DNA from: Bacteroidota bacterium
Lineage (GTDB): Bacteria > Bacteroidota > Ignavibacteria > UBA10030 > UBA8401
Length of the DNA stretch: 38,106 nucleotides
Assembly: GCA_019455105.1 (NCBI GenBank)
Contig: JACFMZ010000012.1
Location: 1 to 38,106 of the forward strand
Reading direction: 5' to 3'
Of the stretch, positions 1-8,975 are shown in pieces. A program made the translations under genes and the position numbers. The first letter of the stretch is position 1; each line of letters starts with the position of its first letter. The notes beneath the pieces were generated by a model. That model worked only from the letters and a program-made list of their open reading frames with translations. It was not told the DNA's origin and did not search any database.

Positions 1-160
1 AGTAAGTGTCCCAGGGTGCTTCAAGTGTATCCACTGTCCAGGTATAATCGCGCCTGCCGGGTTTTAATTCATTATCAGGCGGTTCTGTTGGGCTGCAGTT
101 AGTAATTAGTGAAAAAATTGCAGCGAGCATTAATGAAAATATCAGGTTGTTATTTTTCAT
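1..160 (-). CDS. Lipoprotein, N-terminal fragment cut by the window edge
   Basis: Only the first 53 codons are present; the gene runs off the left end. The ATG is at 160 on the minus strand. The product has a short hydrophobic signal (about residues 5-20) ending in LITNC, a plausible lipobox with an unusual Asn before the Cys, then SPTEPP and a stretch reading RRDYTWTVDTLE. From family knowledge, this start followed by a Tyr/Trp-Thr-Val-Asp-Thr stretch is seen in surface lipoproteins of Ignavibacteria that continue into beta-propeller-like repeats, but that part is outside the window. No strong Shine-Dalgarno is visible. The esterase gene upstream ends 91 bases before this ATG, so co-transcription is possible. 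Function unknown. Confidence 0.6.
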   Translation of the reverse strand, partial: MKNNNLIFSLMLAAIFSLITNCSPTEPPDNELKPGRRDYTWTVDTLEAPWDTY

Positions 161-251
161 TTGGAAGCCCCGTGTAAACTTTAAGATAGTTTGTTAAGTA
201 ATTTAATAAGTGAGAAACTGCTTCTGTTATCTAGTATAACGACATTAGCCG

Positions 252-2627
252 CTATTTTATCAACAACATTTTACGGGTTTTAACAAAATTGTCCGAAGTC
301 AATTTATAAAAATAAACACCGCTTGCTAAACGGGAAGCATTAAAATTTATTTCGTAATAACCTGATTTCATATCTTTATCAACCAATGTTTCAACCAACT
401 GTCCGAGAGAGTTATAAATATTTATTTTCACTCTGCTCTCAACCGGCAAAGCAAAACTTATAGTTGTTGTTGGATTAAAAGGATTTGGATAATTTTGATA
501 AAGGTGAAAATCGTTCGGCAAAGATTTTTCATTTCTCACCGCCAGCGGATAAGAGGTAAACTCGTACAAATCATTATCAAGAGGTTTTGTGGTAACGAAC
601 CGCAGCGCATCGCCTGCCTGCGGAACGGCTGCGCCCGTCATTCCGGTAAATGCAATATGCCAGGAAAGATGCAACGAGTCGAGAGAATCTGATTCAAATA
701 AAAACAATTCGTCTAAATCAGAAATTTTTGAATCGCCGTTGAAATCGAGAAAAACAAAATGAGTTTTTCTATCGGCTGTGGTATTGCGAATCGTAAAATA
801 CGTCGGAAGCGCCGGCGCATCATAAAACTGCATCGAAGTGTCGCTGATTTGATCAGTAACTTGAATTTCATAATCATACGGAAACGCTGCGGCGAAAATA
901 TTTTTATTATCCAAAAGAAGATCCATCAGTCCGATATTTCCGTTCAATTGCGATGTCTGCTTCAGCCAGCGGACAGAATCGGGAATAACGGAAATTGCTG
1001 CCGGCTCATCAATCAATAAATGAAAACCGTCGAACGAAGGACCTTCGGTGCGGGCATCAAACCACGCAACATTTGCAAGAAGCGTACTATCGGTGGTGGT
1101 ATTCACAACGGAATATTTTTTTTCGTTTCCGATTTGCGAAAAACGAATTTCATAAGTATCCGTACTGTGCGGAGTGCCGGCATCTTTCGTAATAGAAAGG
1201 AAAGCCGTACTGACTCCTGATTTATGACGAAGAATTGACGCGGGATATTGCACGCGTGGATTATTAAGAACAACAGGAACATCATATATTGTTGAGCTGC
1301 TTAATGAGCCGTCGCTGACACTTAATTTTAAATATAAGTTTGAAGAATTCGGAAATGAGAAGGTAGAAAAATTATATGTTCCCGAATTCGGAAGATGATT
1401 GGCAACGGGAATCCAAGATTTTTTATTATCATAGCTGATGGAAAATGAAATCGTCAGACTGTCGTCTTCCGGATCGCCTGCTTCCCACCGAATCGGCGAG
1501 ATTCCGTTCAACACACTGTCTATTGAAGTAAAAAGAACATACGGCGCGCCGTTGCCGATATTATCAATTGTCAGCCGCGGAGTTTCGGTAACGCTGTAAA
1601 GCGTTTCGCTGAGCGCAACAACTCGAAATTTATACAGTGAACCATCGGGATAATTTTTTGTATTGAAAGAAAAAACAGAATCGTGAGCGTTCTTTTGTGT
1701 AATATAAGTCCAAGATTTTCCGTCATCGTTCGATAGAAAAAGATAGAATGTTAATGAATCGCTGACTGCCGGCTTGCTCCAGCGTAACGAAATTGTTTCG
1801 GAAAGTTTTTGCGTTCCGGAAGGGGAGGTGATTGCCAACGGAATATTCTGCTGCGGCGTCATAAATTTTTTGTAATGAAGCGGAAAAGTTTTTGACATAT
1901 GCAGGTCGGCAAAATACCAGTTATGTTCGGCGTTGGGAGCGAGCAGCAGTTCGGAAAAAGTATTTTCAATTCCTTTTTCTTTTAACTGATTTAAAATCTG
2001 CACGTTATTGTTGTAATTACTCGGTCCGGCAGGATTCGAAGAGTGAAATAAAATCTGTAATTTTTTTACTTCGGCAAGAAGTTCCGGAGAAGCATTGGTA
2101 AGAAGCGATTTGTTAAACATGGAAAATGTTCCGTCGTACGAGCCGATAGAAGAAAATAACTCCGGACGGGTAAACATAATTGTCAGCGTAGTTAATCCGC
2201 CGAGAGAAAAGCCGTCAATGCCTCGAAACCAGCGGCTTTTGTACGTTCGAAATGTTTTGTCAACATACGGAATTAATTCGGAATACAGATAGGTGTAATC
2301 ATTTGCTACCGGCGGCGCGGAAAATCCGGGCATAATTAAAATAACCTTTCCCATTGTTCCGTTTTTTATCAACGAGTCGGCAACTGTTTTAATATTTCCT
2401 CTGCGGCTGGCATCTTCGCCGTCGTTTGCCCATTCCCGCTCGTGTCCGCGAAAGAGATACACAACAGGATAGCGTTCCGCTGAAGAATCATATCCCGGAG
2501 GAAAATACACATTAAAATTTTTGTTGGCAGAAAATGTATTGCTGTAGATTGTTCGGAGTTCAATTCTGCTTTGCTGGGAAAAGAGAAACGATGAAGTAAA
2601 GAAAAAGAAAAGAAATAAGTTTTTCAT
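252..2627 (-). CDS. Secreted esterase (alpha/beta hydrolase, esterase D/Fes-like) with T9SS-type C-terminal domain
   Basis: The 791-residue product begins with a signal peptide (about residues 1-17, ending FLFSQQ). An alpha/beta-hydrolase domain of the putative-esterase family (PF00756-like) spans about 22-255, with the nucleophile elbow GFSLGG at 139-144 (Ser141) and a likely catalytic His235 in AEHNW. Two Ig/Fn3-like beta domains follow (about 263-355 and 358-458). Near 628-640 there is an Asp/Asn-rich loop, DFNGDSKISDLDE, resembling a dockerin/EF-hand calcium loop. The last 90 residues are a sorting-type domain: QNYPNPFNP near 711, LASGVYFYKL, and a final KMLLIK. Family members cleave ester bonds of carbohydrate or siderophore esters; the substrate here cannot be told. 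The expected location is cell surface or secreted. The aldo/keto reductase lies 98 bases upstream. Confidence 0.85.
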   Translation of the reverse strand: MKNLFLFFFFTSSFLFSQQSRIELRTIYSNTFSANKNFNVYFPPGYDSSAERYPVVYLFRGHEREWANDGEDASRRGNIKTVADSLIKNGTMGKVILIMPGFSAPPVANDYTYLYSELIPYVDKTFRTYKSRWFRGIDGFSLGGLTTLTIMFTRPELFSSIGSYDGTFSMFNKSLLTNASPELLAEVKKLQILFHSSNPAGPSNYNNNVQILNQLKEKGIENTFSELLLAPNAEHNWYFADLHMSKTFPLHYKKFMTPQQNIPLAITSPSGTQKLSETISLRWSKPAVSDSLTFYLFLSNDDGKSWTYITQKNAHDSVFSFNTKNYPDGSLYKFRVVALSETLYSVTETPRLTIDNIGNGAPYVLFTSIDSVLNGISPIRWEAGDPEDDSLTISFSISYDNKKSWIPVANHLPNSGTYNFSTFSFPNSSNLYLKLSVSDGSLSSSTIYDVPVVLNNPRVQYPASILRHKSGVSTAFLSITKDAGTPHSTDTYEIRFSQIGNEKKYSVVNTTTDSTLLANVAWFDARTEGPSFDGFHLLIDEPAAISVIPDSVRWLKQTSQLNGNIGLMDLLLDNKNIFAAAFPYDYEIQVTDQISDTSMQFYDAPALPTYFTIRNTTADRKTHFVFLDFNGDSKISDLDELFLFESDSLDSLHLSWHIAFTGMTGAAVPQAGDALRFVTTKPLDNDLYEFTSYPLAVRNEKSLPNDFHLYQNYPNPFNPTTTISFALPVESRVKINIYNSLGQLVETLVDKDMKSGYYEINFNASRLASGVYFYKLTSDNFVKTRKMLLIK

Positions 2628-2725
2628 AGGAGAACCTCAACAATTATAATTTCTTAAAGAGATGGCTGCATTGCTTTTTACGGCAGAATAGTTGGAGCGG
2701 CACAGTGATTTACTTCAAAAATAAG

Positions 2726-3712
2726 TTACTGTAAAATTTTTTCAATAGCACTCAATTCATCCGGACTGAACTGCAGATTGTCCATACATTTCAGCGAATC
2801 GGCGAGCTGTTCCGGTTTGCTGGCGCCGACAAGCACCGAAGTAATACGCGAATCTTTTACAATCCACGCCAGCGCCATTTGCGCCAGCGATTGGTTTCTC
2901 TTCTTCGCAATTTCCGTCAGCCGCTGAACTTTTTTCATTATCTCCGGCGTAATATTTTCCGTTTTTAAGAAAATTGATCTCGACGCGCGCGCATCACTTG
3001 GAATGCCGTGTACATAACGATCTGTCAATATTCCCTGTGCAAGCGGAGAATAAGGAATACAGCCGACGCCGTTTTGCTCCAGAACACTCAGCAGATCTTT
3101 TTCCACCCAGCGGTTAAGCATTGAATACACCGGCTGATGTAGCAGGCAGGGCGTTCCGAGTTTGCGTAAAATAGAAATTGCTTTTGCCGCTTCTTCGGCG
3201 CCGTAATTAGAAATTCCGACATAGAGCGCTTTTCCCTGGCGCACTAATAAATCAAGCGCGCTCATTGTCTCTTCAAGCGGTGTTTCCGGATCGGGACGAT
3301 GATGATAAAAGATGTCAACATATTCCAGTCCCATTCGTTTTAAACTTTGCTCAAGACTTGCAACAAGATATTTTTTTGAACCCCAGTCTCCGTACGGTCC
3401 GTCCCACATCCAATATCCCGCTTTTGTGGAAATAATCATTTCGGCGCGGTGCGGCGCAAGATCAGATTTTAGAATTTTGCCGAAATTTTCTTCAGCAGAA
3501 CCGGGAGGCGGTCCGTAATTATTGGCAAGATCGAAATGCGTAATGCCGCTGTCGAATGCGAGCAGCAGTATTTTTCGTGCATGGGAAAGAAGATCGACAT
3601 GTCCGAAGTTGTGCCATAACCCGAGAGAGAGAAGCGGAAGGTGAATTCCGCTTCTTCCGCATCGGCGATACTGCATCTGCTGATACCGTTGTTTGTTCGC
3701 CAGATAAGTCAT
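2726..3712 (-). CDS. gpr: Aldo/keto reductase, YghZ/Gpr-like (L-glyceraldehyde 3-phosphate reductase family)
   Basis: This 328-residue protein matches the E. coli YghZ/Gpr type (AKR14) along its whole length as I remember that sequence: a start reading YLANKQRYQQMQYRRCG, then LSLGLWHNFGHV, FDLANNYGPPPGSAEENFG and LVGASKPEQL. The AKR catalytic tetrad is visible as Asp61, Tyr66, Lys97 and His138. Family members reduce aldehydes such as L-glyceraldehyde 3-phosphate or methylglyoxal with NADPH, in the cytoplasm. No signal peptide. It starts at ATG 3712 without a clear Shine-Dalgarno, 29 bases after the stop of the AGCS symporter, so the two are probably co-transcribed. The family assignment is firm; the physiological substrate is inferred from homology only. 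Confidence 0.9.
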   Translation of the reverse strand: MTYLANKQRYQQMQYRRCGRSGIHLPLLSLGLWHNFGHVDLLSHARKILLLAFDSGITHFDLANNYGPPPGSAEENFGKILKSDLAPHRAEMIISTKAGYWMWDGPYGDWGSKKYLVASLEQSLKRMGLEYVDIFYHHRPDPETPLEETMSALDLLVRQGKALYVGISNYGAEEAAKAISILRKLGTPCLLHQPVYSMLNRWVEKDLLSVLEQNGVGCIPYSPLAQGILTDRYVHGIPSDARASRSIFLKTENITPEIMKKVQRLTEIAKKRNQSLAQMALAWIVKDSRITSVLVGASKPEQLADSLKCMDNLQFSPDELSAIEKILQ

Positions 3713-3741
3713 AGAAGGTATCTTTCTGAAAAGAGAATTTC

Positions 3742-5073
3742 TTATTTATCTATCCAAACATATTTCTGTGTTTCTTGAATAATAATTTTATTTAACACGA
3801 GCAGTGAAATTAAGTTTGGAATTGCCATCAGTCCATTGGTAATATCGGCAAATGTCCAGACAATTGGAAGCGTCATCACCGAGCCGGCAAATGTTGCAAT
3901 AACCCAAAGCCAGCGGTACGGTTTAATGACTTTACTTGAATTAAAAAGATACTCCGCGCTTTTTTCTCCGTAATACGACCATCCCAAAATTGTAGAAAAG
4001 ACAAACGTTAAAAGACCGATGGATAAAATAAACGAACCGAGATACGGAATATCCGCAAACGCTGCTTTTGTTAATGCGCCGCCGGATAATCCGTTCATCC
4101 ATTCGCCGGAATTTACCACTACCAAACCGGTTAACGCGCAGACAACAACCGTATCCCAAAAGGTGCCGGTAGAAGAAACTAATGCCTGCCGCGTCGGATT
4201 TTCTGTTTGAGCGGCGGCGGCAACAATCGGCGCACTTCCTAAACCGGATTCATTTGAAAATAATCCTCTGGCAACGCCGAACCGAATTGCTTCCCGTATT
4301 CCGGCTCCCATAAATCCGCCGATTGCCGCTTGACCGTCGAACGCAGAAGAGACTATTACGCCGATGGTGTGCGGAATGGTGGAGATATTCATAAAAAGAA
4401 TAATTAAACAGCCGAGGATATAAAACAACGCCATAAACGGAACAAGGCGCTCACACCATTTTGCAATGGAAGTAATGCCGCCGAGAATTGCGAGTGCCGT
4501 AAAAAAAGCAATCACCAAACCGGAAATCCACGGTTGAATATTTAAGGTCTCATTAAGCAGCACAGAAATAGAATTGGACTGCACCATATTACCGATGCCG
4601 AAAGCAGAAATAGCAGTCAGCACCGCGAAGATCATACCGAGCCATTTTTTATTCATTCCTCTTTCCAGTACATACATCGGTCCGCCCGCCCACATTCCGT
4701 CGTCGCTTCGTTTAATTCTGTATTTAATGGAAAGCACGGCTTCGCCGTATTTTGTGGCGATACCGAACACGCCGGTAAGCCACATCCACAAAACGGCGCC
4801 GGGACCGCCGAGCGCAATTGCCGTTGAAACGCCGACAATATTTCCCGTACCGATTGTTGCCGCCAGTGCCGTTGTTAACGCGCCGAAATGACTAATGTCT
4901 CCCTCTCCCTCTTTTTTACTGGAAAACGAAAGGCGTATTGCCTGCGGAATGTATCGTTGAATAAATTTTAGTCGAAACGTAAGAAAGACGTGTGTTCCTA
5001 CCAGCAGCACTAACAGCGGAATACCCCAGATGTAACCGCTGATTTCGTTGAGAATTTTTTCAAAGAGCTCCAT
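3742..5073 (-). CDS. Sodium:alanine/glycine symporter family protein (AGCS, AlsT-like)
   Basis: A 443-residue integral membrane protein with roughly ten to eleven hydrophobic segments. It contains the AGCS signature region: FGALTTALAATIGTGNIVGV near residue 65-85, followed by GGPGAVLWMW and then GMWAGGPMYVLERG. Later comes RGLFSNESGLGSAPI, also diagnostic. Members take up alanine, glycine or related amino acids driven by Na+ (family knowledge, PF01235). The length is typical and the protein looks intact. The aldo/keto reductase follows 29 bases downstream. The upstream gap to the AEC permease is 267 bases and may hold its promoter or a small gene. The amino acid carried cannot be read from sequence. 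Confidence 0.92.
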   Translation of the reverse strand: MELFEKILNEISGYIWGIPLLVLLVGTHVFLTFRLKFIQRYIPQAIRLSFSSKKEGEGDISHFGALTTALAATIGTGNIVGVSTAIALGGPGAVLWMWLTGVFGIATKYGEAVLSIKYRIKRSDDGMWAGGPMYVLERGMNKKWLGMIFAVLTAISAFGIGNMVQSNSISVLLNETLNIQPWISGLVIAFFTALAILGGITSIAKWCERLVPFMALFYILGCLIILFMNISTIPHTIGVIVSSAFDGQAAIGGFMGAGIREAIRFGVARGLFSNESGLGSAPIVAAAAQTENPTRQALVSSTGTFWDTVVVCALTGLVVVNSGEWMNGLSGGALTKAAFADIPYLGSFILSIGLLTFVFSTILGWSYYGEKSAEYLFNSSKVIKPYRWLWVIATFAGSVMTLPIVWTFADITNGLMAIPNLISLLVLNKIIIQETQKYVWIDK

Positions 5074-5169
5074 TATTATTCCTGTAATTGGTAAGTGAAA
5101 AAAGATACTGAAGAAAAAATATTAACTTCAGAAGTTTTTGTGATATTCTTTTTATTTATGAAGAAAGTA

Positions 5170-5274
5170 TTACGGATCGCTTAAAGAATTGAAGACGGTG
5201 CTTTTATATTTTCTCTTTTTGCCGAAACGGCGGCGGGCAATTTTCCGGCGTTGTTGTAATACAAGGTAGAGCAT
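5170..5274 (-). CDS. Candidate small basic protein, 34 residues (uncertain)
   Basis: An ATG at 5274 opens a 34-codon frame rich in Lys and Arg (QQRRKIARRRFGKKRKYK), ending TAA at 5170. The same frame is open upstream back to the TGA of the AEC permease (5341-5343). That extension encodes a hydrophobic stretch (RFITITFTIIFTMLYLVL) that would make a membrane segment with a positively charged tail. No Shine-Dalgarno and no ATG, GTG or TTG start is seen for the longer form. It could be a small membrane protein, a readthrough extension of the permease, or chance. It is not recognised as any family. Confidence 0.22.
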   Translation of the reverse strand: MLYLVLQQRRKIARRRFGKKRKYKSTVFNSLSDP

Positions 5275-5340
5275 AGTAAAAATTATTGTGAAGGTAATAG
5301 TAATGAACCGTTTATTAAATATTAATTTTAAAAAAAGAAA

Positions 5341-6243
5341 TCAATACGTAACTAAAATTTTCCACCAGACGAAGGTAGTTGCCAGAGAAACAACAATTCC
5401 GATACTCACCATTAATGTCGCTAAGCGCGGATTGAGCTGATATTCTCCCGCGAGAATTGCCGACGTTACCATCGGCGCCATTCCGGATTCGAAAACGGCT
5501 GTTTGTGCTGTTATTCCTTTCAATTGAGCGGCGTATGCAATGCCGAAGATGATTATCGGCGCAATAAATAATTTATAGATCAATCCTTGAAGGAGAAATT
5601 TTTTTTCATTCTTTAATTCCGCAAAACGAATCTGCAAGCCCACGGAAAACAGTGCCAGCGGAATAAGCGTAGCGGCAAGTTTTTCAAAGAGCGGATTAAG
5701 CGGGGATAAATCAATTTTTAACGGTAATAGTAATGCGGCAATAAAGGCAAGCACGGGAGGAAAGGAAATAATTTTTTTCAGCAGCATAGTAACCTGAATT
5801 GTTCCTTTGTGTGCTGCATGCATTGCCGTTATCACACCAAAGGTGGAGAGCGTAATAAATGACAATTGATCGCAGACGACTGCCACACGAAGTCCGTCGC
5901 TGCCGAAATATGCCTGCGTCAGCGGAAAGCCGACGAACGATGTATTTCCTAATCCCGAAGTAAGAAGAAGCGCCGCAAAAGTTTCAGCATTGATGGAAAT
6001 AAATTGCGAAATGATTTTTAAAAATATCCATGCACCGATCCAAACAACAAACGGCATAAGAATGGGAAGGAAATATTCATGGTTCCAGGTAATTTGAGGA
6101 ATATAGAACAGCGCTGTTGCCGGAAGAGCAATATACAAAATCCAGATATTAATGCCTTTATGGGCATCGGCAGGAAGAATATTTTTTGTACGGAAAAACC
6201 ATCCGGCGGATAAACAAAGTGCAATAAGAAGAAAATTTACCAT
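5341..6243 (-). CDS. AEC family transporter (auxin efflux carrier-like permease)
   Basis: A 300-residue membrane protein with about ten hydrophobic segments in two five-helix halves, as expected for PF03547. The half-1 motif TSGLGNTSFVGFPL lies near residue 94-107 and is typical of AEC permeases, as is the late SGMAPMVTSAILAGEY near 249-264. Bacterial members export or import organic acids (for example malate) or amino-acid-related compounds; the substrate here is unknown. The ATG at 6243 follows the dipeptidase stop by 42 bases, so it is probably in one transcript with that gene. The pairing of a secreted dipeptidase with a permease suggests, but does not show, use of peptide breakdown products. 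The stop is TGA, followed by an open frame (see the small candidate gene downstream). Confidence 0.88.
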   Translation of the reverse strand: MVNFLLIALCLSAGWFFRTKNILPADAHKGINIWILYIALPATALFYIPQITWNHEYFLPILMPFVVWIGAWIFLKIISQFISINAETFAALLLTSGLGNTSFVGFPLTQAYFGSDGLRVAVVCDQLSFITLSTFGVITAMHAAHKGTIQVTMLLKKIISFPPVLAFIAALLLPLKIDLSPLNPLFEKLAATLIPLALFSVGLQIRFAELKNEKKFLLQGLIYKLFIAPIIIFGIAYAAQLKGITAQTAVFESGMAPMVTSAILAGEYQLNPRLATLMVSIGIVVSLATTFVWWKILVTY

Positions 6244-6285
6244 GCGCAGCAGAAGAAATTGAGTTTCACAATTATTGAATATTGG

Positions 6286-7929
6286 TTATTTGCAAACGGC
6301 TTTAAACACGCGCATAAAATTTTCTCCGAGAATTTTTCGAACTTCTTCATTGGTGTAACCGCGCCGTAAAAGAGCCAAGGTTAAATTCGGCATCTTTGAA
6401 ACGTCTTCCAATCCCACTGGCGCCGTAATTCCGCCGTCATAATCCGCGCCGAGTGCAATGTAATCCACGCCGACAAGATTTTTTATATAATCAATATGGG
6501 CAATCACCGTATCAATGGTTACTTTGTTAGCAGCGGCAGTTGAAAGAAACGAAGTGTAAAAAACAACACCGATAACGCCGCCCCGCGCGGCAATAGCGCG
6601 GATTTGATCATCCGTTAAATTGCGGGTATGATTACGAAGCGCCCGCACGCCCGAGTGCGAGGCAATGATAGGATTTTTAGTAACGGCAAGAACGTCTTCA
6701 ATAGTTTTTATTCCCGTATGCGAAACATCAATAAGCATTCCGAGAGAATCCATTGTACGTATTACCTGCTTGCCGAAATCGTTCAATCCTTTCGTTGCTG
6801 ATTGTGCATCTGCCGCGGAAGTTGCCCACGCGGTAGAATTATTCCATGTAATAGTCATATACCGCGCGCCGAGATTATACAACGCAATTAATTTATTCAA
6901 ATCATTTTCAATAGTATGGCCCCCTTCAACACCGTAAATGCCGGCAATTTTTCCTTCAGCATGAGCATTCATAATTTCTTCATACGTTGATGCTTGTGTC
7001 ATCAGCGTGCTGTTGCGGCTGACGCGTGCGGCAAATGTATCCGCCATTTGTATGGCGCGGTTATACGGCGATGATTCGTCCGGATCAACCCACAGAGAAA
7101 TCATCTGCGCATCAATTCCGCCCTGCCGGAATCTGGGAATATCGGACTGGTAGTATGAATGTCTGACGCCGAATTCGTAATCTTCATCTACCGTTGTTTC
7201 AAGAATATCGTTATGCAAATCAATAACGAACGCACGGTAATGAACGGTATTCAAAATAAAATTTATGTGGGAAGATGTTTCGGCAGGAACAACCACCGAG
7301 TCGGATTCATAACCGAAGAGAGATGCCGTAATGCGGTACTGTTTAGCGGTAATTTTTTGTTTTGTCCGGCTTATTGAAATTCCGTGATGAAGAGAAATTT
7401 GCTGAATGCCTCCTTCGCCGCCTCCGTCCAATTGAAGCATTTTTCTCGTTAATCGCTTTCCGTCAAATTCTATGGTGTAAAATAATGTTCCGGCGGCTCC
7501 TTTGCTGCTCCATTGCAGCGAATATTCTCCTGCCCGCAGCGAAAAAGATCGCCGGTCAATACGCTGTCCGAGAATATTATGAATGGAAACGTGCACTTCG
7601 CCGTCTCGAGGAATGGAAAACGGAATAACGGTTGAAGGATTGAACGGATTTGGAAAATTTTGTTCCAGCGAAAATGAAAACGGAACGCTGTTCTGCTGCG
7701 GCACGCCGCTGACTTGAACGGTGTAAGACCATTGTCCCAATGCATTGGTAACCAGCGCATATTCTTCCGACAGGTTTTCCAAATTCACAATATGGATTCT
7801 TACTCCGCTTAATGGAGAAGCGTTCGCCGAATCTTTTACAATGCCGCTTAGCGTAAATGATTGTTGCGCTGTAAGAGAAAAAGAAATAAACAGTACTACG
7901 GCAGCTAAAGAGAAAATGTTTTTCATCAT
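6286..7929 (-). CDS. Secreted membrane dipeptidase (peptidase M19) with internal T9SS-type sorting domain
   Basis: The 547-residue product starts with a signal peptide (MMKN to about Ala21). Residues 25-72 look like the first half of a carboxypeptidase regulatory-like domain (SGIVKDSANASPLSGVRI). Residues 85-168 are a complete sorting-type domain (QNFPNPFNPSTVI to RKMLQLDGG). Residues 195-228 look like the second half of the regulatory domain (YRITASLFGYESDSVVV). The M19 catalytic domain fills 233-547, with metal ligands in DLHND (His239, Asp241), GVEGGH (Glu335), DVSHTG (His404) and ASHSG (His425), and GADYDGG at 494-500. M19 enzymes hydrolyse dipeptides with two zinc ions. The active site looks complete. 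The domain order is unusual because the sorting-type module is not C-terminal. The AEC permease follows 42 bases downstream. Confidence 0.9.
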   Translation of the reverse strand: MMKNIFSLAAVVLFISFSLTAQQSFTLSGIVKDSANASPLSGVRIHIVNLENLSEEYALVTNALGQWSYTVQVSGVPQQNSVPFSFSLEQNFPNPFNPSTVIPFSIPRDGEVHVSIHNILGQRIDRRSFSLRAGEYSLQWSSKGAAGTLFYTIEFDGKRLTRKMLQLDGGGEGGIQQISLHHGISISRTKQKITAKQYRITASLFGYESDSVVVPAETSSHINFILNTVHYRAFVIDLHNDILETTVDEDYEFGVRHSYYQSDIPRFRQGGIDAQMISLWVDPDESSPYNRAIQMADTFAARVSRNSTLMTQASTYEEIMNAHAEGKIAGIYGVEGGHTIENDLNKLIALYNLGARYMTITWNNSTAWATSAADAQSATKGLNDFGKQVIRTMDSLGMLIDVSHTGIKTIEDVLAVTKNPIIASHSGVRALRNHTRNLTDDQIRAIAARGGVIGVVFYTSFLSTAAANKVTIDTVIAHIDYIKNLVGVDYIALGADYDGGITAPVGLEDVSKMPNLTLALLRRGYTNEEVRKILGENFMRVFKAVCK

Positions 7930-8174
7930 TCTGTTTTTATGAAATCATGGGAGAGTTTGCGCTTATGTTCCCCGGTGAGGAATTATTTAAATACTACAAA
8001 AACTCTCTTCTAATCGCAACCTTAAAAATTATTCAAAAGTGAAAAAGAATTGCAAAATATTTCATTAATGCAAAAAATAGAAGAGGAACTCTTTGAATTT
8101 CTTAACGAATTTATCGGCATACGCTTTGCTTTCTTTGTGTATGGGAATTTTATTTTACAAACAGAGGAACTTAC

Positions 8175-8969
8175 ATGAAACGAACAGTCCTTTTATGGAT
8201 TATAGCTTTTGTTATCACCATTGCCTCGGCGGTTTATCAGCGAATGACCGGTCCGACGTATCCCTTAAAAATAACAACAACGCTGGACGAGCGCGAGCTT
8301 TCTTTTTCACTCGATCGCACCCACGGCGGTGAAGGAAATCATGTGGTAACAATTTTCACAAACGACGAAAAGATTTCCGGAATCTTAGAATGGAAACGGC
8401 TCGGCATTGATGAACCGTTCACCAAAGAAACAATGAACTACAACAATGGAAAGTTAACGGCTGAGCTTCCGCATCAGCCCCCTGCGGGAAAACTTGAATA
8501 TCAAGTTACATTAACGGACGGCAGTAGTTCGGTAACAAACGGAACAATCATCAGATTTAAAGGGGAAGTGCCAGCGGCAATTTTATTAGTGCATATTCTT
8601 TGTATGTTTACCGGAATGTTGTTTGCCACGCGCGCCGGATTGGAAATTTTTAATCCGCAGCCGCAGTATAAAAAATTTACAAACATTACTTTCGCTCTGC
8701 TTACCATCGGCGGAATGATTCTTGGTCCCGTTGTATTGTATTATGCCTTCGGCGATATTTGGACCGGCTGGCCTGTGGGAACCGATATTACCGACAATAA
8801 AACATTGATTGCATTTATAGTATGGCTGACGGCAATGGCTGCCGTGCGTAAATCAAAAAATCCTAAAGTGTGGATTCTTTCCGCCGCAGTTGTAACGTTA
8901 ATTGTGTTTCTCATTCCGCACAGTTTGTGGGGAACGGAATTAAATTACCAAACAATGCAGAGACAGTAA
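8175..8969 (+). CDS. Conserved-looking membrane protein of unknown function
   Basis: A 264-residue protein on the plus strand, opposite to nearly all neighbours. It has an N-terminal hydrophobic segment (residues 3-20), a roughly 110-residue extracytoplasmic beta-rich portion (TYPLKITTTLDERELSFSL onward), then four hydrophobic segments (about 134-152, 168-190, 210-226 and 232-248). A motif GWPVGTDITDNKTLIAF sits between two of them. The start at ATG 8175 is supported by AGAGGAA about seven bases upstream. It ends six bases before the convergent beta-lactamase-like gene and no terminator is seen there. I have met similar proteins in Bacteroidota/Ignavibacteria only as hypothetical proteins. 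The function is unknown and the topology is a reading of hydrophobicity only. Confidence 0.75.
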   Translation: MKRTVLLWIIAFVITIASAVYQRMTGPTYPLKITTTLDERELSFSLDRTHGGEGNHVVTIFTNDEKISGILEWKRLGIDEPFTKETMNYNNGKLTAELPHQPPAGKLEYQVTLTDGSSSVTNGTIIRFKGEVPAAILLVHILCMFTGMLFATRAGLEIFNPQPQYKKFTNITFALLTIGGMILGPVVLYYAFGDIWTGWPVGTDITDNKTLIAFIVWLTAMAAVRKSKNPKVWILSAAVVTLIVFLIPHSLWGTELNYQTMQRQ

Positions 8970-8975
8970 CAGAAA

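Noticed and set aside
5074-5160. AACTT/AAGTT hairpin followed by T near 5125-5140
   Set aside because: A five-bp A/T-rich stem is too weak to call a terminator.
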